The notes under the pieces are model-generated. The model saw only the letters and a list, made by a program, of their open reading frames with translations, was not told the origin of the DNA and ran no database searches. A stretch of 55,045 bases of DNA from Candidatus Auribacterota bacterium (lineage in GTDB: Bacteria > Auribacterota > Tritonobacteria > UBA1439), in assembly GCA_026392035.1 (NCBI GenBank), contig JAPLCX010000078.1, forward strand, positions 1 through 55,045. The letters run 5' to 3'. Shown piece by piece: positions 8,487 to 17,229 of the stretch. Each line of letters begins with the position of its first letter. Position 1 is the first letter of the stretch. The position numbers were made by a program, and so were the translations under genes.

Positions 8487-8550
8487 TTTTTGCATAAAGA
8501 GCCATTTGCCACAACTGGTGCTCATCTCATATGAAAGAACGTTAACAGGT

Positions 8551-9942
8551 TTACCACTTTCCCGACTTCTGCGATTTCGGCCGGGGGTGGTGCTTGATAA
8601 CCTCTATCGACTCCTGGAGGGCCTCGTCGGGGAGCACGTAATCGGTGAGCTGGCCGGAAAGGAATTTGTCGTAGCCCGTGAGGTCCATGAGCCCGTGACC
8701 GCTGTAGTTGAACAGGATCACCTTCTGTTTCCCCTCCTCCCTGGCCTTCGCGGCTTCATCGATGACGCAGGCGATCGCGTGGCTCGTCTCGGGTGCGCAA
8801 ATCGCTCCCTCGGTCGAGGCCCAGAGCATCGCCGCTTTGTAACACTTTAGCTGATCGTAGGAGCGCGGCTCGACAAGCCCCTCGACGATCGCCTGGCTCA
8901 CGAGGGGCGCCATGCCGTGGTAGCGGAGCCCGCCGGCGTGGATCGGCGGAGGGACGAACGCATGGCCGAGCGTGTACATGGCGATGAGCGGCGTCATGCG
9001 GGCGGTGTCGCCGTGGTCGTAGGCGAAGGGGCCGCGCGTCATGGTCGGGCAGGCCGTGGGCTCGACCGGCATTATCTTGATTTCGGCGCCGTGGATCTTG
9101 TCGCACACGAACGGGAACGACAGTCCCGCGAAATTGCTGCCTCCCCCGGCGCACGCAATGACGATATCCGGCTTCTTCACTCCCGCCATCGCGAGCTGCT
9201 TCTTCGCCTCGAGGCCGATGATCGTCTGGTGGAGCAGCACGTGGTTCAACACGCTCCCCAGTGAATAGCGGGTCTTCCCCGAGGGATCGGTAACCGCGGC
9301 CTCGATCGCCTCGCTGATGGCGATACCGAGGCTGCCGGGGGTGTCCGGCATTTTATTCAGGATTGCACGCCCCGCGTTCGTTTCGCTGCTCGGGCTCGCC
9401 ACGCAGTCGGCGCCCCAGACCCGCATCATGATCTTCCGAAGCGGCTTCTGGTCGAAGCTGATCCGCACCATGAAGACCTTGCACTCCAGGCCGATCAGCG
9501 TGCATGCGTACGCGAGGGCGCACCCCCACTGGCCGGCGCCCGTCTCGGTGCAAAGCCTCTTGATGCCGAATTGTTTGTTGTACCACGCCTGCGCCACGGC
9601 CGTGTTCGGTTTGTGGCTCCCCGGCGGACTCACACTCTCATCCTTGTAATAGATGCGCGCCGGGGTATTCAAGCGCTTCTCGAGATGGATCGCCCTGCGG
9701 AGGGGCGTCGGCCGCCAGCGGCACAGGATCTCGAGTATCCCCTCGGGTATGTCTATCCAGCGTTCCGCTGTCATCTCCTGCTCTATCAGGTTCATGGGGA
9801 ACACCGGGGCGAGCATATCCGGGGTGACGGGTTTCCCGTCGGGCCCCAGGGGAGGCTCCGGGGGGCTGGGCAGGTCTGCGGCCAGGTTATACCACTGCCT
9901 GGGAATGTCTTTTTCGCTTAGAACAATCCTCCATGTATCCAT
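8551..9942 (-). CDS. trpB2: Tryptophan synthase beta chain-like PLP enzyme (TrpB2 type)
   Basis: This 463-residue protein matches the TrpB2 branch. The PLP lysine is in SHKPNTA, the catalytic ETGAGQWG loop follows, and the phosphate-binding loop is CAGGGSNFAG. It has the longer N-terminus typical of TrpB2. TrpB2 makes tryptophan from indole and serine (or, in some proposals, salvages indole). No trpA or other trp gene is nearby, which fits the stand-alone TrpB2 pattern. I start at ATG 9942, with GAGG about 9 bases upstream; a TTG at 9948 is the alternative. It follows the receiver gene by about 80 bases. Confidence 0.9.
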   Translation of the reverse strand: MDTWRIVLSEKDIPRQWYNLAADLPSPPEPPLGPDGKPVTPDMLAPVFPMNLIEQEMTAERWIDIPEGILEILCRWRPTPLRRAIHLEKRLNTPARIYYKDESVSPPGSHKPNTAVAQAWYNKQFGIKRLCTETGAGQWGCALAYACTLIGLECKVFMVRISFDQKPLRKIMMRVWGADCVASPSSETNAGRAILNKMPDTPGSLGIAISEAIEAAVTDPSGKTRYSLGSVLNHVLLHQTIIGLEAKKQLAMAGVKKPDIVIACAGGGSNFAGLSFPFVCDKIHGAEIKIMPVEPTACPTMTRGPFAYDHGDTARMTPLIAMYTLGHAFVPPPIHAGGLRYHGMAPLVSQAIVEGLVEPRSYDQLKCYKAAMLWASTEGAICAPETSHAIACVIDEAAKAREEGKQKVILFNYSGHGLMDLTGYDKFLSGQLTDYVLPDEALQESIEVIKHHPRPKSQKSGKW

Positions 9943-10021
9943 ATGCAATCCTCTTTGCGATGCCGTTGCCGTTCACTGTGTGAACGCCCCCTCGCGGAGG
10001 GCGCGCGGTTCCACCCGCTGT

Positions 10022-10393
10022 TCACCGCATCCCCAGGTACAGTTTTATCTTCCGTATCAGGAGTTCGGGCACGGTCGGTTTGATAATGTAGTCATCCGCC
10101 CCCGTATGGAACGCCTTCGTGATATCCTCGATGTCGTCCTTGATGCTCAAGACTACGACGATCGTCTTTTTCAATACGGCCTTCTCCTTGAGCTGCGCGC
10201 ACACGTCGAATCCGCTGATATCCGGGAGGATGAGGTCAAGAACGATCAGATCGGGCTTGAGGCACACCGCCTTCTCCACGCCGGTTTTCCCGGTGATGGC
10301 GATCTCAACCTTCATCCCCTCCTTATCGAGGAGATCTTTCACAATCGCTGCATCGGTGGCGCTGTCCTCAATAATCAACACTTTTTTAGGCAT
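10022..10393 (-). CDS. CheY-like single-domain response regulator
   Basis: This 123-residue protein is a receiver domain only. It has acidic residues near the N-terminus (IIEDS), the phospho-acceptor Asp in LIVLDLILPD, the Thr/Ser-type position in VVVLSIKDD, and the conserved Lys in DDYIIKP. The ATG at 10393 is supported by a strong GGGAGGGGG upstream. There is no output domain, so it should act by protein-protein contact or as a phosphorelay step. It lies just downstream of an HPt gene and the pair probably exchange phosphate. No histidine kinase is encoded in the window. Confidence 0.9.
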   Translation of the reverse strand: MPKKVLIIEDSATDAAIVKDLLDKEGMKVEIAITGKTGVEKAVCLKPDLIVLDLILPDISGFDVCAQLKEKAVLKKTIVVVLSIKDDIEDITKAFHTGADDYIIKPTVPELLIRKIKLYLGMR

Positions 10394-10433
10394 TGTTCCC
10401 CCTCCCCTCTCTCGCTTCACCCCTCGCCGCTGC

Positions 10434-10766
10434 TCACTCCTGTTCGCACGCTATTTTTTCCAGCAGCATTTCCATGGATGTAAGCTGCCCGGCTATCTTA
10501 TCGAGAAGCGGCCTCCACATGGTAATCTCCTGACTGAGCGCCCCCTCCAGCCCGGACTCCAGTTCCCGCGCGATGGCCGCAATGCGCGCATACCCCAGCA
10601 TGGTGGCGGATCCCCTGATCGTATGCGCCCCCTTAATAATATTCCTCAGGGCGTCTCCGCGACCAGCTTTTTCCCTGCATGCCGTTAGCCATCGCGCCAT
10701 TGCCTGGAGGCGCTCTCGCGACTCCTCCTTGAATTGCGCTGTGTATTTCGATCGCTCAAATGCCAT
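10434..10766 (-). CDS. HPt (histidine phosphotransfer) domain protein
   Basis: This 110-residue all-helical protein carries the HPt signature AHTIRGSATMLGY, with the phospho-accepting His in HxxxGSA. The N-terminal stretch AQFKEESRERLQAM is typical of HPt domains. Family role: shuttling phosphate between a hybrid kinase and response regulators. The downstream receiver gene is about 40 bases away, so this is a two-gene phosphorelay module. The ATG at 10766 is preferred over a GTG at 10784. A TATAAT-like -10 box at 10793-10798 suggests its own promoter, but no good -35 is seen. Confidence 0.85.
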   Translation of the reverse strand: MAFERSKYTAQFKEESRERLQAMARWLTACREKAGRGDALRNIIKGAHTIRGSATMLGYARIAAIARELESGLEGALSQEITMWRPLLDKIAGQLTSMEMLLEKIACEQE

Positions 10767-11012
10767 TGTCAGCCATAGTGCCACGTCCGCACATTATAAT
10801 ACAACATTCCGAAAATTCGTACTTTTTTGAGCGTGCCGCACCCGGGAACTTGCCGCAGCGAGGAGCACGACCAGCAGGAGAAGGAGCACACCGACATACA
10901 GCCCTCGTCTCGACCAGACGGGATACCTGACTCATGGAGAAGGGATGGGGTGGCTGGGTAGACCAGGTTAGAACCTGTTTGATAGCCGGGAAATAGCTGT
11001 ATTGAGAAGCCG

Positions 11013-12845
11013 CTAATTCACCACCGCCGCGTGCTTATCCATAAGGATCACATACTGGGTGGTCGGCGTGAGATCGGACAGCTTTTTCACTGGCGGTTTC
11101 TTCCCAGCCTGTATGAAAGCGGCGTAGAAGGTGATCGTCTTCCCTTTCATGGATGCGGGAATTTTGATCTTTGGGCGTATCGTCGTTATGTAGTCCTTGG
11201 TGAAGCTCTTCACCTTCCTGTAGAGCGGCGCGATCCCCTTCTCGACCTTCCCGTTCAGGTAAATCGTGTAGACCCCTGCAGGGGTGTCGGCGAGCATATA
11301 GAAGTCGAATGGCTGGGTGATATCCTCAGTCAGTCCCACATAAACCGAGAAAGTCTGGCCGGTCGTCAACGTCCCCGGGAGGACGACCAGCGGCGGGATG
11401 GGTGTGGCTGTGGGAGCCGGAGGCGTAACCGAAGGTGTCTCCGTCGGTGTCGCGGTAGGCGTCTGAGTGGGCGTGTCAGTCGGCGTTGATGTTGGCGTAT
11501 CTGTCGGCGTGTTCGTTGGAGTGTTCGTTGGTGTTGGAGTTATCGTGGGCGTTTCTGTAGGTGTCTCAGTTGGTGTCGGCGTGATCGTGGGTGTATCAGT
11601 GGGCGTCTGAGTCGGCGTATCTGTGGGCGTTACTGTGGGAGTTGTGGTCGGCGTGCTGGTAGGTGTGACTGTCGGGGTATTCGTAGGAGTTGCAGTCGAC
11701 GCCTGCTCAATGGAATACATGTTGTAATCAAACGACCCGATATAGAGCCTCCCGTCACTCCCGATCGCGGGAGAAGAATACAAGTAGTCCCCGGTCTTAT
11801 AAGTCCATGCCCGCGCACCAGCTGAGTCCAGGGCGTAGATATTGCAGTCGTAAGAACCTACATAGACCTTCCCGTCGCTCCCGAGCGCGGGAGAGGAGGA
11901 ACGTATATCGCCCGCCGTGAGATAACTCCACGCCAGCTCGCCCGTTGAATTCAGGGAGTATAAATTATTATCATAGGATCCGACATAAATCCTCCCGTCG
12001 CTCCCGAGCGCGGGGGAGGAATACACATCCTCCTTCGCGCAATAACTCCACGTAAGAGCGCCCGCCGAGCCCAGGCAGTATATGTTATTGTCGTTAGATC
12101 CGACATAAAGTTCCCCGGACCCCCCGATCGCTGGAGAGGAATCCACATAGTCCGCCGCGCGATAACTCCACGCAAGAGCGCCCGCCGAGCCCAGGCAGTA
12201 TATGTTGTTATTTGCACTGTCGGACCCTATATAAATCCTCCCGTCACTCCCGATCGCGGGTGAGGAATACAGATCGCATACTCCTGCGTGATAACTCCAC
12301 GACAGCCCGCCTATTGACTTTAAGCAGTATATGTTGTTATCTTGCCAGCGGGTGCCGAAGTAAATCATCCCGTCACTCCCGATCGCCGGAGAGGACAGTG
12401 TGCCGTAATATGCGCGATAGCTCCACGCCAGCCCGCCCGCTGAGCTAACGCAGTATATGTTGTTATCACCCTCAAAGACGGGGGCGGTCGTGACATGAAT
12501 GTTGCCGTCAAGGCCGATCGCGGGACCCGTGCCAATCCAATTCGCCGCGAGATAACTCCAATACAGCCCGCCCGCTGAGCCAAGGCAGTATATGTTACTA
12601 TCACCCCCGAAATAAAGCCTCCCGTCGCTCCCGATCACGGGAGGGGAGTACACCCCGCCCGCAGTTTTATAACTCCATGCCAGAACAGGCGCGGACGGGC
12701 CGGTGTATGACCAGCTGAGTCCTGTATGCAGCGCGTTGTTGTGGAACATCGGCCAGGGGGAGCCGGGTTGCAGCTGGCCGAATGTCAATGATGTCATCGA
12801 AACCATAACCGCCGCGCTCAATGTCATAAACAGTCTTGCTCTCAT
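11013..12845 (-). CDS. Secreted one-propeller PQQ-like protein with Pro/Thr linker
   Basis: The 610-residue protein starts at ATG 12845, which has GGAGGA a few bases upstream. Order: signal peptide ([24 protein letters not shown]); the [14 protein letters not shown] opening motif; eight WSY/WTY blades of about 40 residues; a Pro/Thr linker of about 100 residues built on the TPT unit; and a C-terminal domain of about 120 residues ([18 protein letters not shown]...). The C-terminal domain closely resembles that of the 1286-4336 protein, which even shares the ending TxxYVI. I infer an extracellular surface or secreted protein. Its promoter contains a poly-G tract (see 12889-12918), so expression could be phase variable. 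Confidence 0.85.
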   Translation of the reverse strand: MRARLFMTLSAAVMVSMTSLTFGQLQPGSPWPMFHNNALHTGLSWSYTGPSAPVLAWSYKTAGGVYSPPVIGSDGRLYFGGDSNIYCLGSAGGLYWSYLAANWIGTGPAIGLDGNIHVTTAPVFEGDNNIYCVSSAGGLAWSYRAYYGTLSSPAIGSDGMIYFGTRWQDNNIYCLKSIGGLSWSYHAGVCDLYSSPAIGSDGRIYIGSDSANNNIYCLGSAGALAWSYRAADYVDSSPAIGGSGELYVGSNDNNIYCLGSAGALTWSYCAKEDVYSSPALGSDGRIYVGSYDNNLYSLNSTGELAWSYLTAGDIRSSSPALGSDGKVYVGSYDCNIYALDSAGARAWTYKTGDYLYSSPAIGSDGRLYIGSFDYNMYSIEQASTATPTNTPTVTPTSTPTTTPTVTPTDTPTQTPTDTPTITPTPTETPTETPTITPTPTNTPTNTPTDTPTSTPTDTPTQTPTATPTETPSVTPPAPTATPIPPLVVLPGTLTTGQTFSVYVGLTEDITQPFDFYMLADTPAGVYTIYLNGKVEKGIAPLYRKVKSFTKDYITTIRPKIKIPASMKGKTITFYAAFIQAGKKPPVKKLSDLTPTTQYVILMDKHAAVVN

Positions 12846-12888
12846 CTCTTCCTCCGTTGCCTGACAGCGGGCCATATTCCACAACAGT

Positions 12889-12918
12889 ATACTACACATG
12901 GGGGGGGGCGGAAGGCAA
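12889..12918 (-). promoter_or_regulatory. Promoter with a 9-G homopolymer in its spacer
   Basis: On the minus strand TTGCCT (12913-12918), an 18-base spacer and TAGTAT (12889-12894). The spacer contains nine C on this strand (nine G at 12900-12908 on the plus strand). Losing one base would give the optimal 17-base spacing. Candidate slipped-strand phase-variation site driving the propeller gene; the promoter itself is a moderate match. Confidence 0.5.
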
Positions 12919-12943
12919 CGAATTATTTTGTTTCGCGAGAAGC

Positions 12944-13022
12944 TGGGGTGGATGAGGGGATTTGAACCCCCGGCCCCCTGGGCCACAGCCAGGTGCTCTA
13001 ACCAGACTGAGCTACATCCACC
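12944..13022 (-). tRNA. tRNA-His (anticodon GTG)
   Basis: A full cloverleaf is readable. The acceptor stem GTGGATG (13015-13021) pairs with CATCCAC (12948-12954). The D-arm contains AGCTCAG. The anticodon stem CCTGG/CCAGG encloses the loop CTGTGGC, and the T-arm carries GGGGGTTCAAATCCCC. Discriminator C and CCA are encoded (12944-12947). Base 13022 supplies the G at position -1 that is diagnostic of histidine tRNA. Confidence 0.95.
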
Positions 13023-13127
13023 GTCACTACGGCAACTACCGTTTCTGGTCTCTAGTTATTAGAATAATGAGGAGGTTAGGGACAGTATAATACAGCTTCA
13101 AGGCGAATTCCAGCGCCTTTTTGCTTT

Positions 13128-13622
13128 CTAAAACCTCTCCCAGTGGAGCACCTCTTTGAGCGGTCTCTTTGGAGGCGCCGGGGGATCTTCCTTGCCATAC
13201 CCGATCGCGATGAGCGAGATGAGACGATACCCCGCTGGAACGCCCAGCAGCTCCGAGACGGCCCCGGCGTACGGCTTTTTATCGCCTGCGACCCAGCAGT
13301 GGCCCAGGCCGTGCGCGCGCGCCGCGATGATTATGTTCTCGGTGGCCGCGCAACCATCCTCGAGCCAGTACTTCGTATCAGCACAGAAGACGGCGACGCA
13401 CACAGGGGCGTCAGCGATATAAGGCCCCGTCGTCGCGAGCTGCGCGAGCGCGACACGGGTATCTGGATTTGTGACCACGACGAATTCCCATGGCTGAACA
13501 TTCCGGGCCGTGGGGGCGAGCCTTCCGGCGTCAACGATCTTTTCTATTATCTTCACCGGTACCGGCGTGGCCGTGAAGGATCTGACGCTCCTCCGCTTCA
13601 TGATTGCGTCCATTGCATCCAT
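13128..13622 (-). CDS. Nitroreductase family FMN-dependent oxidoreductase
   Basis: This 164-residue protein is a compact nitroreductase. It has the N-terminal FMN-phosphate binding motif KRRSVRSF, then the conserved RLAPTARNVQPWEFVVV and the C-terminal glycine-rich stretch ISLIAIGYGKEDPP that closes the FMN pocket. Such enzymes reduce nitro-compounds, quinones or flavins using NAD(P)H; the true substrate cannot be told. The ATG at 13622 follows a strong AGGAGGGTG ribosome site. It lies upstream of tRNA-His on the same strand and has no metabolic partner next to it. Confidence 0.9.
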   Translation of the reverse strand: MDAMDAIMKRRSVRSFTATPVPVKIIEKIVDAGRLAPTARNVQPWEFVVVTNPDTRVALAQLATTGPYIADAPVCVAVFCADTKYWLEDGCAATENIIIAARAHGLGHCWVAGDKKPYAGAVSELLGVPAGYRLISLIAIGYGKEDPPAPPKRPLKEVLHWERF

Positions 13623-14006
13623 ATCACCCTCCTGGTCTCTCCCCGAGCATTATATTTCCATGACCCGGCCCGCACAAGATAAAACGACGCCCTCAAACGG
13701 CATATAAATGTAGGGGTCGGATTTATCCGACCCGCGCGACGGGCTTGATAAAACTTGTCCTGAGCGAAACCGAAGGATCAAGCCCCTACATAAATAAGCA
13801 TTATCCCTCCGTCAATGAGGTGTTACTCCGGGGGGCCCGCTGGCGCTATACCATCCCATCTACCACACGGCGGCGCAGGGTGGGGGAGAAAATATTTGCA
13901 TAATAATGCTTGTCAACAGGGACTCGACGTGCGATAGTGTGCAACACTCACCTGATCGCAGAGGGTTGGCTGCACTCAGGCATATAATGGAGAGCCGACG
14001 CTACAT
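13623..14006. repeat. Gene-free stretch with a TGTAGGGG-ended inverted repeat
   Basis: Bases 13709-13790 form a second copy of the TGTAGGGG...CCCCTACA element. Its inner part starts TCGGATTTATCCGA and later carries GAGCGAAACCGAAGGATCAAG. The rest has no gene. TTGTCA (near 13909-13914), a 17-base spacer and GATAGT form a possible promoter for the small gene starting at 14007. Confidence 0.6.
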
Positions 14007-14189
14007 ATGTATGCTCCTGTCGAGCAGAAGGTATTTACCCTCGCCGACCGCTGCGATGAAGCGTTTCTCATAGCCCGGTTTGAAGGATTTGAAACCTCAA
14101 TCAGCATCCACGCCGCGGATCAGGACCAGATCATCGCCCTCTTGAAGAGACTCACCACACGCCTGGAAAAAGGCAAGGGCGCAGCGTGA
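14007..14189 (+). CDS. Small hypothetical protein
   Basis: This is a 60-residue reading frame starting at ATG 14007, with only a weak ribosome site (GGAGAG, about 12 bases upstream). Composition is protein-like: mixed acidic and hydrophobic residues, and an amphipathic C-terminal helix (DQIIALLKRLTTRLEKGKG). No signal peptide, cysteine pair or membrane segment is seen. I do not recognise it. It converges on the gene at 14205, with a gap of only 15 bases. Confidence 0.45.
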   Translation: MYAPVEQKVFTLADRCDEAFLIARFEGFETSISIHAADQDQIIALLKRLTTRLEKGKGAA

Positions 14190-14204
14190 TCACGGGAACG
14201 CGCA

Positions 14205-14603
14205 CTATCTCCTAAAAAAGAACGTCCCCGCGAAGCGGTGGGCGGAGCGGCTGATAATGCTGTAGCATATGATTGAGGTCGGGTTGGTGAACGCATCCAG
14301 CAGTAGATGAATGGCCATCCCGAACCCGAGAGGAACGAGAACGACTCCCGCAGCGGGGAGAAACCAACCTGCCATGAGTGCCATCGCGACCAGCTCCCAT
14401 GAGTGGAGCACCACGTAGACATTTACCAGCCTCGCGCCGGTGAGCACCTCAAAGAAATGGCGCAGATCGAATCCGCGCTTCTCTGTACGATAGGGGTACC
14501 GCGCGTAATCGTAGAGGTGATCGAGGTCAATGAGCGTTCCCCCGACGATGCTCCACGCGCTGACCGCCAGCGAACGAAAAATGCAATAGAGGATCCCGCC
14601 CAC
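14205..14603 (-). CDS. YdjM/DUF457-like integral membrane protein
   Basis: This protein has at least 132 residues and several hydrophobic helices, with the motifs GGTLIDLDHLYDY, LHSWEL and GFGMAIHLLLDAFTNP. The spaced Asp/His residues (DxDH, LHS, HLLLD) are those of the YdjM-type membrane-bound putative metal-dependent hydrolases. I list the GTG at 14603, but the reading frame stays open upstream to about 14657. The best ribosome site (GGAGGG) precedes an ATC codon at 14637-14639, which would give an N-terminus IKARIHLVASVAVGG. So either a rare start or a base change has removed the original ATG. No neighbour explains its role. Confidence 0.7.
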   Translation of the reverse strand: MGGILYCIFRSLAVSAWSIVGGTLIDLDHLYDYARYPYRTEKRGFDLRHFFEVLTGARLVNVYVVLHSWELVAMALMAGWFLPAAGVVLVPLGFGMAIHLLLDAFTNPTSIICYSIISRSAHRFAGTFFFRR

Positions 14604-14689
14604 GGCAACTGACGCGACGAGGTGGATTCGTGCCTTGATACGATGTTCCCTCCACGTTCGATCTATTCATATATGCAAGCTAATTTATA

Positions 14690-14818
14690 ACCACTGATAA
14701 ACACAGATAGGGCTACAGCTGAAAGTGTAAAGTTGAAGTTTTAAGATGATATCATTTCTTTGAACTTTAGGCCTTACACTTATGGCCGTAGTATTCATCT
14801 GTGGTTTTACATATATGA
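14690..14818. repeat. Intergenic CCACTGATAAACACAGAT hairpin repeat
   Basis: The left end reads AACCACTGATAAACACAGAT and the right end CATCTGTGGTTTT. Between them AAAGTGTAAAGTT and ACTTTAGGCCTTACACTT are inverted too. It fills the gap upstream of the YdjM-like gene and downstream of murA. Confidence 0.65.
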
Positions 14819-14838
14819 TTTTTTAACATGAGTTGCAT

Positions 14839-16101
14839 TTAGCCGGTGCGTTCGATTTCGGCCCCGACATTCCGCAACTTCCCCACGATGTCCTCGTACC
14901 CGCGGTCAATGTGGTAGACCCTGTCCACCACCGTCTCGCCGCGCGCAACCAGCCCCGCGAGGATGAGGGCCGCGCTGGCCCTCAGGTCGGACGCCATCAC
15001 GGGGGCGCCGCTCAGCGCCCGCACCCCCTTGACGATCGCGCTGGAACCCTCAAGCGATATGCAGGCTGCCATCCGGTTCAGCTCGGGAACATGCATGAAG
15101 CGCTCGGTGAACACCTTCTCCGTGATCACGCTGATGCCGGGGGATATCGCCATGAGAGCGATCAGCTGCGCCTGGAGGTCGGTGGGGAACCCGGGATAGG
15201 GATGCGTGGTGACATCTACGACCCGCCTCTTCTCTCCTCCCCTCACCCGCATCGTCCGCGCTCCGGCGTGAATGGAAACACCGGCTCCCTCAAGCGTTTC
15301 GATCACCGCCCGCAGGTGGGCCGCCCTGCACCCCTTGAGCGTCAGATCACCCCCCGTGATGGCCGCCGCGATCATATAGGTCCCCGCCTCGATGCGGTCA
15401 GGGATGAGATCGTACGCGGCTCCGCGAAGGCTCTTCACGCCCTCGACCACGAGCGAGTGCGAGCCCACGCCCTCGATCCGCGCTCCCATCTTCCTGAGAA
15501 ACTGCGCCAGGTCAACAACCTCTGGCTCGCAGGCGGCGCCCTCGATCCGCGTGACACCCTTTGTCTTCACCGCAGCCATCAATACATTGGCAGTCGCCAG
15601 CACACTCGAACTAAAGCGGCCCCCGAGAAATACATCCGCCCCTCGCATACGCTTCCCGTCCGCGATGACAAAACCATGGGAGAGGTCCACGGCGGCGCCG
15701 AGCTGCTTCATCCCCTTGAGGTGGAGATCAATCGGCCTGTTGCCGATGGCGCACCCTCCCGGCAGGGATATGCGCGCCCTGCCGATCGCCCCCAGGAGGG
15801 GGCCGAGCACGCATATTGACGCGCGCATTTTGCGCACGAGCTCATAGGGGGCGGTGGGATTGTCCAGCCCGCGCGGATCAATCACCATCTCATGGGGCGA
15901 GGGGCGCTCGATGCGGGCGCCGAGCGAGGTGAGAATATCGGCCATGGTAGTGATGTCGGTCACCCGGGGGACGTTTGTGATGCTCGATGGACTGTCGCCG
16001 AGCAGCGCGGCCGCCATGATCGGCAGGGCGGCATTCTTGGAGCCGCCGATCTGCACCGTCCCCCTGAGCCTCCTGCCCCCCTTCACTATGATCTTGTCCA
16101 T
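14839..16101 (-). CDS. murA: UDP-N-acetylglucosamine 1-carboxyvinyltransferase
   Basis: This 420-residue protein is full length for MurA, the first committed step of peptidoglycan synthesis (phosphoenolpyruvate plus UDP-GlcNAc). It has the two-lobed EPSP-synthase fold and the N-terminal GGSKNAAL with the substrate-binding Lys-Asn. The catalytic loop PGGCAIGNRPIDLH keeps the Cys that fosfomycin alkylates, so the enzyme should be of the drug-sensitive type. The C-terminal region includes MASDLRASAALILAGL. It sits at the end of the coaE-rho-rpmE-prfA-prmC-murA run. A hairpin repeat of about 180 bases separates it from prmC. Confidence 0.97.
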   Translation of the reverse strand: MDKIIVKGGRRLRGTVQIGGSKNAALPIMAAALLGDSPSSITNVPRVTDITTMADILTSLGARIERPSPHEMVIDPRGLDNPTAPYELVRKMRASICVLGPLLGAIGRARISLPGGCAIGNRPIDLHLKGMKQLGAAVDLSHGFVIADGKRMRGADVFLGGRFSSSVLATANVLMAAVKTKGVTRIEGAACEPEVVDLAQFLRKMGARIEGVGSHSLVVEGVKSLRGAAYDLIPDRIEAGTYMIAAAITGGDLTLKGCRAAHLRAVIETLEGAGVSIHAGARTMRVRGGEKRRVVDVTTHPYPGFPTDLQAQLIALMAISPGISVITEKVFTERFMHVPELNRMAACISLEGSSAIVKGVRALSGAPVMASDLRASAALILAGLVARGETVVDRVYHIDRGYEDIVGKLRNVGAEIERTG

Positions 16102-16120
16102 AATCCCATCCTTCTACGTT

Positions 16121-16300
16121 TTTCACCACGGAGGACACGAAGGTTGATTGTAAACCAGTTAGCCGCGGATTTGCGCGGATTATCACGGATAGAAACTGAT
16201 TTCACTTTAAACCTCAATCCAATCCGTGTCCATCCGTGTGCATCCGCGGCTCATTATTAAAATATTTTTCTCCGTGCTCTCCGTGCCTCCGTGGTAAAAC
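16121..16300. repeat. Intergenic inverted repeat with ACCACGGAGG ends
   Basis: ACCACGGAGG (16125-16134) and CCTCCGTGGT (16286-16295) are exact reverse complements. The interior carries GCGGATTTGCGCGGATTATCACGG and, inverted, CCGTGTCCATCCGTG. It belongs to the same word-like family as 555-720 and lies between prmC and murA. Confidence 0.7.
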
Positions 16301-16305
16301 AATTT

Positions 16306-17229
16306 TCATTTTTTAACGGCGAGTACGACCCGCTCTATGCCTGAATAATCCCTGTGGATCTCCGTGCGGCCATATTCCCCGGAGCGTGCGATCAGCTCCT
16401 TCACGGCGCGGGCCTGCCCCGCTCCAACCTCGATGAGCAGCCGCCCCCCCCTCCGGAGACAGCGCGGGGCCCCGGCGACGAGCCGGCCGATCATCCCCAA
16501 TCCGTTCTCGCCGCCGTAGAGCGCGATCTTCGGCTCCCGCTCTCTCACCTCCCTGGGCAGCGCTGCCCACTCGCCGGCGGACACGTAGGGCGGGTTCGAA
16601 ACGACCATGTCCAGACGATCCCGACCGGCGCCTGTGAACGGTTCGAGGAGATCCCCCGCGAGCAGGCTGATGGCGCCGTCAACGCCGTTGGCGCGCGCGT
16701 TGGCTTCGGCGAGGGCGAGGGCGTCCGCCGAGATATCAGTGGCGTATATGAAGACATCGCTGCGCGACCGTGCGAGGGAGATCGCGATATTGCCGCTCCC
16801 GGTCCCTATATCGGCGACATACCTCACCCCCGCACCCGTTTCCCTGTCCAGCTCTTTGAGGGCGAGCTCCACGAGCAGCTCCGTCTCCGGCCGGGGAATG
16901 AGCACCCGATCGTTCACGCGCAGCGTCACGCCATAAAATTCAACCGATCCCACGAGGTGCCACAGCGGGTACCGGTTGAGCCTCTTCTCTATATACCCGC
17001 GCACGAGCTCCAGCTCGCGCGGCGAGAGGCGATAGTCATAGTCGAGATAGAGTTCCGCGCGCTTCTTCCCCAGGATGTGTTCGAGGAGGACCTCGATGTT
17101 GTACCGCGCGTGGGGCACATCCCGGGTAAGGAAAAGCTCCCGCCCCCAGTTGATCACATCGATCACACGGTTGGATTTCAGTTCCATCTGTCGATTCAGG
17201 CCCCCGCCCCGATGCCGCGCAGGGCTCAC
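16306..17229 (-). CDS. prmC: Peptide chain release factor N5-glutamine methyltransferase
   Basis: This 307-residue protein methylates the Gln of the GGQ motif of release factors, here the adjacent prfA product. It has an N-terminal helical RF-binding domain (to about residue 100), then a Rossmann methyltransferase domain with the SAM loop [16 protein letters not shown] and the catalytic NPPYVS motif. [11 protein letters not shown] is the usual linker. The GTG at 17229 overlaps the prfA stop as GTGA, implying coupled translation. An ATG at 17187 is possible and would give a more typical N-terminus ([11 protein letters not shown]). Confidence 0.95.
   Translation of the reverse strand: MSPARHRGGGLNRQMELKSNRVIDVINWGRELFLTRDVPHARYNIEVLLEHILGKKRAELYLDYDYRLSPRELELVRGYIEKRLNRYPLWHLVGSVEFYGVTLRVNDRVLIPRPETELLVELALKELDRETGAGVRYVADIGTGSGNIAISLARSRSDVFIYATDISADALALAEANARANGVDGAISLLAGDLLEPFTGAGRDRLDMVVSNPPYVSAGEWAALPREVREREPKIALYGGENGLGMIGRLVAGAPRCLRRGGRLLIEVGAGQARAVKELIARSGEYGRTEIHRDYSGIERVVLAVKK

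Noticed and set aside
8267-8497. A 76-residue frame inside the MITE-like element
   Set aside because: It reads across the inverted ends and lacks a ribosome site and any transposase motif.
10785-11012. Hydrophobic minus-strand frame (LYVGVLLLLLVVLLAAASS) resembling a C-terminal anchor
   Set aside because: It has no start codon after the preceding stop and no upstream domain in frame; probably chance.
14833-15819. A 328-residue plus-strand frame
   Set aside because: It is antisense to murA, whose domains are fully recognised on the other strand.
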